From the NCBI GenBank assembly GCA_002697505.1, contig NZWA01000061.1, positions 10,973 to 43,296 on the forward strand: 32,324 nucleotides of DNA, in the 5' to 3' direction. Shown here one piece after another: positions 29,053 through 32,324 of this stretch. The translations under genes and the position numbers were made by a program. Under the pieces are notes generated by a model. It saw only the letters and a program-made list of their open reading frames with translations. It did no database searches and was not told the DNA's origin. Position 1 is the first letter of the stretch. Each line of letters opens with the position of its first letter. Origin of the DNA: Flavobacteriales bacterium. Its GTDB lineage: Bacteria; Bacteroidota; Bacteroidia; Flavobacteriales; BACL11.

Positions 29053-31347
29053 TTATGCAGGGAACTCAGCTCCTGTTGGAAGAATATTGAAATCTAGGTA
29101 AATAAATTCTGCCGTTTTAGTCGGTTGAATGTATATAGCACCTCTTAATTCGTTTCTATCAATTACCTCAGGTCCATTATTTGAATCATTCATTACAACT
29201 TTAAACGCATATAAACCTTGTCTTTGTTGTACAGACTCTAAATATGGGTTAACTTGTCCTAAGAATACATTTCTAGTTGCAGCTGTATTTTGTTCAAATA
29301 CTAAGTTATCTGAAATCTGTGAAATGAAATTCTTAAGGGCAATTAACAATCTTCTTACATTTACTCTATCTAAAGCTGATGCTTGTGTTTGTAGTGTTTT
29401 CTGTCCAAATACTACAACTCCTCTTCCTGGGAATGTAGCAATTGGGTTAACTTTACCTACATATAAAGTATCTCTGTTAGATTGAGTTAATTTTCTTTCT
29501 GCTTGAACTACTACTCCTAATCCACCTCTGTTTATACCTGCTGGTGCAAACCAAGCTTCTGCTGTTCTATCATTAGCTGCATAAACACCTGGGATTAATG
29601 TTGAAGCTGGAACCCAAACTCTTTGTCCTGAATCTGGATCAGTTACCATACACCAAGGCCAATATGCTGCTGCATATGAAGTATCTAAACTTGCTGCTGT
29701 AGTTGTAGTTGCTGTTATTGATGAATTATAAGCTTCAAGATCTAGTACAATTATATTATCACCTCTATCTTCAGTATTTGAAATTAAAGTGTTTGTTGTT
29801 GAACTATAATCTGATTGATATAATCCTGGAACTGAAATTATATTGTATTGGTAATCATCTTTATTTGCTAATAAATTAATAGCATCTGTATAATTTCCTC
29901 CTACTAATCCTTGAGTATCAGTTCCATTAATTTCTTGATAATATTTTCCTTGTCCAGTTAATATTGATCCTTGAGCATCTCCAAATGAACCAGAACCTGC
30001 TACTGGGATTGAAGCTGTAAATTGTGATTTTGCATTTCCACTATTATCTAGGTAATCTGGAGTTTTGTAATTTACTTGTTTTACTCTTACATATCTTGAA
30101 GCGTTAGCATAAGATCCAGTTGTTTGTAAATATGGCTCTGAAGTTCCAGATCCTAATAATGTTTCTGTTTGGTCACCAATTATTCTTGAAATATAATTTG
30201 ATGCTTTTGGATCTAATGAAACGTTATTAAAGCTTTCAAGTACTGATTTTGCTCTTGTTGTATCATTACCTCTTCTGATTATTACACTAAATGTACCAGA
30301 TGAAGTGTTTGGTGAAGCAATTTCCCATCTTAAATTATCATTAGTACCAGTTGAAATAGCACCTTGAGAATTTAATGTTCCTGCATTATTCATAATTTCA
30401 CCTTGACCAATTGTTTCTAATACGAAAGCAGCGTCATCTGTAATATTAGCATCTACTAATGTAAATGTTAAATCTGTATCTGCATTACCAATATCAGCTT
30501 TAGCTACTGTAATTGTATTACCTACTGCATAACCTGATACTGAACCTGAAGTTACAATAGCTGTTGGTTTAACATGCAAATCACCTGCTCCAATTGTAAT
30601 TGTTAAATCAGCACCACCAGCACCAGTACCACTACCCATTACAGATTGTGAAGTTACTGTTAATGTATCACCAGTTGCATATCCTGAACCTGTTGATACT
30701 GCTATAATACTATCAATTGTTGTAGCATCTGAACACGTAACAGCAAATGTTGCACCTGATCCAGCACCTGAAGTTGCTGATTGAGAAACTAGGTAACTAG
30801 CTGCAACTGCATTTGTTGGAGCTGAAACTGTTGGAATTGCACTTTGGCTAAATTGACCACTTGCTGACGTAGCTGTAACATTTACTTTTAATCCTGATCC
30901 ATCACCACCTGTAGTAGATACGTCATCGAATTGTCCTGCTGTTCCATCATTACCTGTATCTACAGTTAATTGTGAAAATACGTTTGTTCCATCTGGAATG
31001 TCACCACTTTCTACGTCGTTAAATATCGTTGATGAAGTTGCTGCTGTAAATGAACCAGAAGCTACTCTAGTAACAATTAAAGAAGTACCTCCATTTTGGA
31101 AATAATTGTAAGCTGATATAGATGTTAAAAATGTATATTCTTCCTTTTGGTTTGTAGAACCACTTTCAAAAGTAGTACCAAAATTAGCTTGATACTCACT
31201 ATAAGAAGTAATAAGCTTAGGAATATTTACTCGACCCTTTACTGTAGGTCCAATTAGTGCTGCACCAGCCTGTATTGGTTGAGAAGTTATTTGAGATTGA
31301 TCATTTTCTCTCGCTAATACTCCTGGGGAAATTAATGTTTCTGCCAT
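29053..31347 (-). CDS. gp18: Contractile tail sheath protein, gp18-like
   Basis: The 764-residue protein starts with ETLISPGVLARENDQSQI and has a typical sheath C-terminal domain: FPGRGVVVFGQKTLQ, VNVRRLLIALKNFISQ, VFEQNTAATRNVFLGQVNPYLE and YIQPTKTAEFIYLDFNI. It surrounds the tube and contracts to drive it through the envelope. Residues about 95-340 are an inserted Gly/Ser/Thr-rich region with short repeats (GSGYATGDTLTV, VSGYAVGNTITV), longer than in T4 gp18 (659 residues), probably a domain exposed on the tail surface. A TTGACA and the near-copy of the recurrent motif lie in the leader. Confidence 0.93.
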   Translation of the reverse strand: MAETLISPGVLARENDQSQITSQPIQAGAALIGPTVKGRVNIPKLITSYSEYQANFGTTFESGSTNQKEEYTFLTSISAYNYFQNGGTSLIVTRVASGSFTAATSSTIFNDVESGDIPDGTNVFSQLTVDTGNDGTAGQFDDVSTTGGDGSGLKVNVTATSASGQFSQSAIPTVSAPTNAVAASYLVSQSATSGAGSGATFAVTCSDATTIDSIIAVSTGSGYATGDTLTVTSQSVMGSGTGAGGADLTITIGAGDLHVKPTAIVTSGSVSGYAVGNTITVAKADIGNADTDLTFTLVDANITDDAAFVLETIGQGEIMNNAGTLNSQGAISTGTNDNLRWEIASPNTSSGTFSVIIRRGNDTTRAKSVLESFNNVSLDPKASNYISRIIGDQTETLLGSGTSEPYLQTTGSYANASRYVRVKQVNYKTPDYLDNSGNAKSQFTASIPVAGSGSFGDAQGSILTGQGKYYQEINGTDTQGLVGGNYTDAINLLANKDDYQYNIISVPGLYQSDYSSTTNTLISNTEDRGDNIIVLDLEAYNSSITATTTTAASLDTSYAAAYWPWCMVTDPDSGQRVWVPASTLIPGVYAANDRTAEAWFAPAGINRGGLGVVVQAERKLTQSNRDTLYVGKVNPIATFPGRGVVVFGQKTLQTQASALDRVNVRRLLIALKNFISQISDNLVFEQNTAATRNVFLGQVNPYLESVQQRQGLYAFKVVMNDSNNGPEVIDRNELRGAIYIQPTKTAEFIYLDFNILPTGAEFPA

Positions 31348-31369
31348 GTTATTTAATTGTTATATTTTG

Positions 31370-31380
31370 ATAATAAATAT
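31370..31380 (-). promoter_or_regulatory. Near-copy of the recurrent motif before the sheath gene
   Basis: The coding strand reads ATATTTATTAT, one base off the 11-mer, 22 bases before the sheath ATG. A TTGACA lies about 17 bases upstream of TATCAA, so an ordinary sigma-70-like promoter is also possible here. Confidence 0.3.
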
Positions 31381-31399
31381 ATGAGCTTTTGTCAAAAAT

Positions 31400-31645
31400 T
31401 TATTCAGTAGGAGAAAATTCACCAGTATCTAAAGAAACTGTTCCTTTACCATACTTTTCTTCTAACTCTTTAGCTATTGTTAATTCTTCTTGCTGAATGT
31501 TTAACAAACTCATTTGTAATTCTTTTTTCTGTTCTTGAAGATTATAAAGTTGAACTTCTACTTGCCCAATTGTATTAATTAGTTGGTCAAATTTTATTCT
31601 TAAACCTTTAACCTTCTCGATTTCTTGTTCCGTTATTTTTGTCAT
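31400..31645 (-). CDS. Small coiled-coil protein upstream of the sheath gene (81 aa)
   Basis: The 81-residue protein is almost wholly alpha-helical coiled coil (KVKGLRIKFDQLINTIGQVE, then LQEQKKELQ) with a short acidic end, TGEFSPTE. It has no membrane segment. Proteins of this kind occur next to neck or sheath genes in marine T4-like phages; I know of no tested function. It might be a scaffold or assembly factor for the neck or tail. It is followed by a 52-base gap before the sheath gene. Confidence 0.65.
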   Translation of the reverse strand: MTKITEQEIEKVKGLRIKFDQLINTIGQVEVQLYNLQEQKKELQMSLLNIQQEELTIAKELEEKYGKGTVSLDTGEFSPTE

Positions 31646-31684
31646 ATTATACGTATTAAAACTATTTGTTAAAAACTATTGTTA

Positions 31685-32324
31685 TTATGCTATTTGTTGT
31701 GCTACTGTTATAGTAACTGTACCACCAACTTGTAACCCATTAGATGGTGTAACACCACCATGAGTAATTTGTAGTGATAAATATCCTTGGTCAGTTCCTG
31801 GTATTGGTTGACCTACAAAGAAACTACCTCCCCCAGATGTTAACACATTTGAAGTTTTATTTGCAATTGTAGTACCACCTCCAGTAACTTCTGATAATTG
31901 ATAACCTGATCCTCTAATTCCAAATACAGATGAATATTCTAAATATCCAACATTATCTTCTTCATCTACTAATGTAGATCCTCTTTCCATTAAAAGTAAA
32001 TTTGCCTTCATTGTAACTACAAAATTATTACTAGCATTTAATGCAGGTAAAGGATATAAACCTAACCATGGATAATATCTAAAAATAATTGTTGGTGAAG
32101 TTGTAACTGCTATATTTGATACTATAAAATCTGCTGTTTGGATTCCCACAGCATTTTGAGTAGCATTAGCATTAAGATTACCTCCTGAGAAATAACTTCC
32201 TGTTGGTACTGATAATCCGCTTTGAACATTAATACTACCACTATAAACGTGAAGATCATTTGAAGCTGAAACTGCTACTTTTGCATTAGCCGCCGCTGTA
32301 CCACCTAAAGCAAATGCAACTTTA
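31685..32324 (-). CDS. Virion-type protein, N-terminus outside the window
   Basis: The frame stays open to the window edge: upstream of the GTG used in the ORF track it continues with KVAFALGGTAAANAKVAVSA and further Ser/Gly/Asn-rich sequence, so the gene is truncated at its 5' end by the window edge and the GTG is not its start. At least 213 residues are visible, ending in TVTITVAQQIA. The composition (short beta strands, Gly/Ser/Thr turns, SGSINVQSGLSV) suits a neck, fibre or decoration protein. I cannot name a family. Position upstream of the sheath gene supports a structural role. Confidence 0.65.
   Translation of the reverse strand, partial: KVAFALGGTAAANAKVAVSASNDLHVYSGSINVQSGLSVPTGSYFSGGNLNANATQNAVGIQTADFIVSNIAVTTSPTIIFRYYPWLGLYPLPALNASNNFVVTMKANLLLMERGSTLVDEEDNVGYLEYSSVFGIRGSGYQLSEVTGGGTTIANKTSNVLTSGGGSFFVGQPIPGTDQGYLSLQITHGGVTPSNGLQVGGTVTITVAQQIA

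Noticed and set aside
31685-32149. GTG start at 32149 given by the ORF track
   Set aside because: The same frame stays open upstream to the window edge with matching composition, so the start lies outside the window.

Overview
The window looks like part of a T4-like contractile-tailed phage (myovirus) genome that infects a member of the Bacteroidota, most likely a marine flavobacterium. The phage assignment rests on tail sheath, tail tube, tape-measure and baseplate genes together with gp32-, UvsX-, gp41- and RNase H-like replication genes and NrdA/NrdB. The host assignment rests on the AT-rich composition, on a phage-encoded secreted protein with a C-terminal type IX secretion (T9SS) sorting domain, and on three signal peptides whose predicted cleavage site is followed by Gln, as is usual in Bacteroidota. 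Every gene I can support lies on the minus strand, so the region is read right to left. No gene-free stretch exceeds about 100 bases, and I saw no tRNA, CRISPR array, insertion sequence or integrase.

Tail and baseplate block (right end to about 17.8 kb, in transcription order): a 5'-truncated virion-type protein, a small coiled-coil protein, tail sheath, tail tube, a terminator with a UUCG loop, a gp26-like protein whose last codons overlap a second frame (candidate programmed frameshift), the tape measure, a small unknown protein, a large baseplate protein, a gp53/LysM-like wedge protein, a baseplate hub with a C-terminal cysteine-peptidase-like (CHAP or NlpC/P60) domain, and a Pro-rich probable baseplate protein.

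Replication and nucleotide block (17.8 to 8.9 kb): a compact divergent family A DNA polymerase, a small unknown protein, gp32-like SSB, UvsX recombinase, RNase H/FEN-type 5' nuclease, gp41-like helicase, NrdB, NrdA. A promoter-like element, TTTGG-N15-(T-rich)TATATT, precedes the polymerase, the SSB, a TGT/DpdA-like gene and, more weakly, the 5' nuclease.

Lysis and envelope block (8.9 to 1.36 kb): two small membrane proteins (one holin-like), a 994-residue T9SS cargo protein with 14 GCTD-type Cys repeats, an outer-membrane beta-barrel protein, a one-pass membrane coiled-coil protein, an exported thioredoxin-like protein without its CxxC, an amidase endolysin, and a multi-pass membrane coiled-coil protein. 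This exported set is the most unusual part of the window: it suggests that the phage uses the host's own outer-membrane and T9SS export routes to alter the cell surface late in infection. The left end carries a TGT/DpdA-like protein (possible 7-deazaguanine DNA modification), two small phage proteins and a truncated gene start.

All identifications come from reading the translations by eye; no database search was run.
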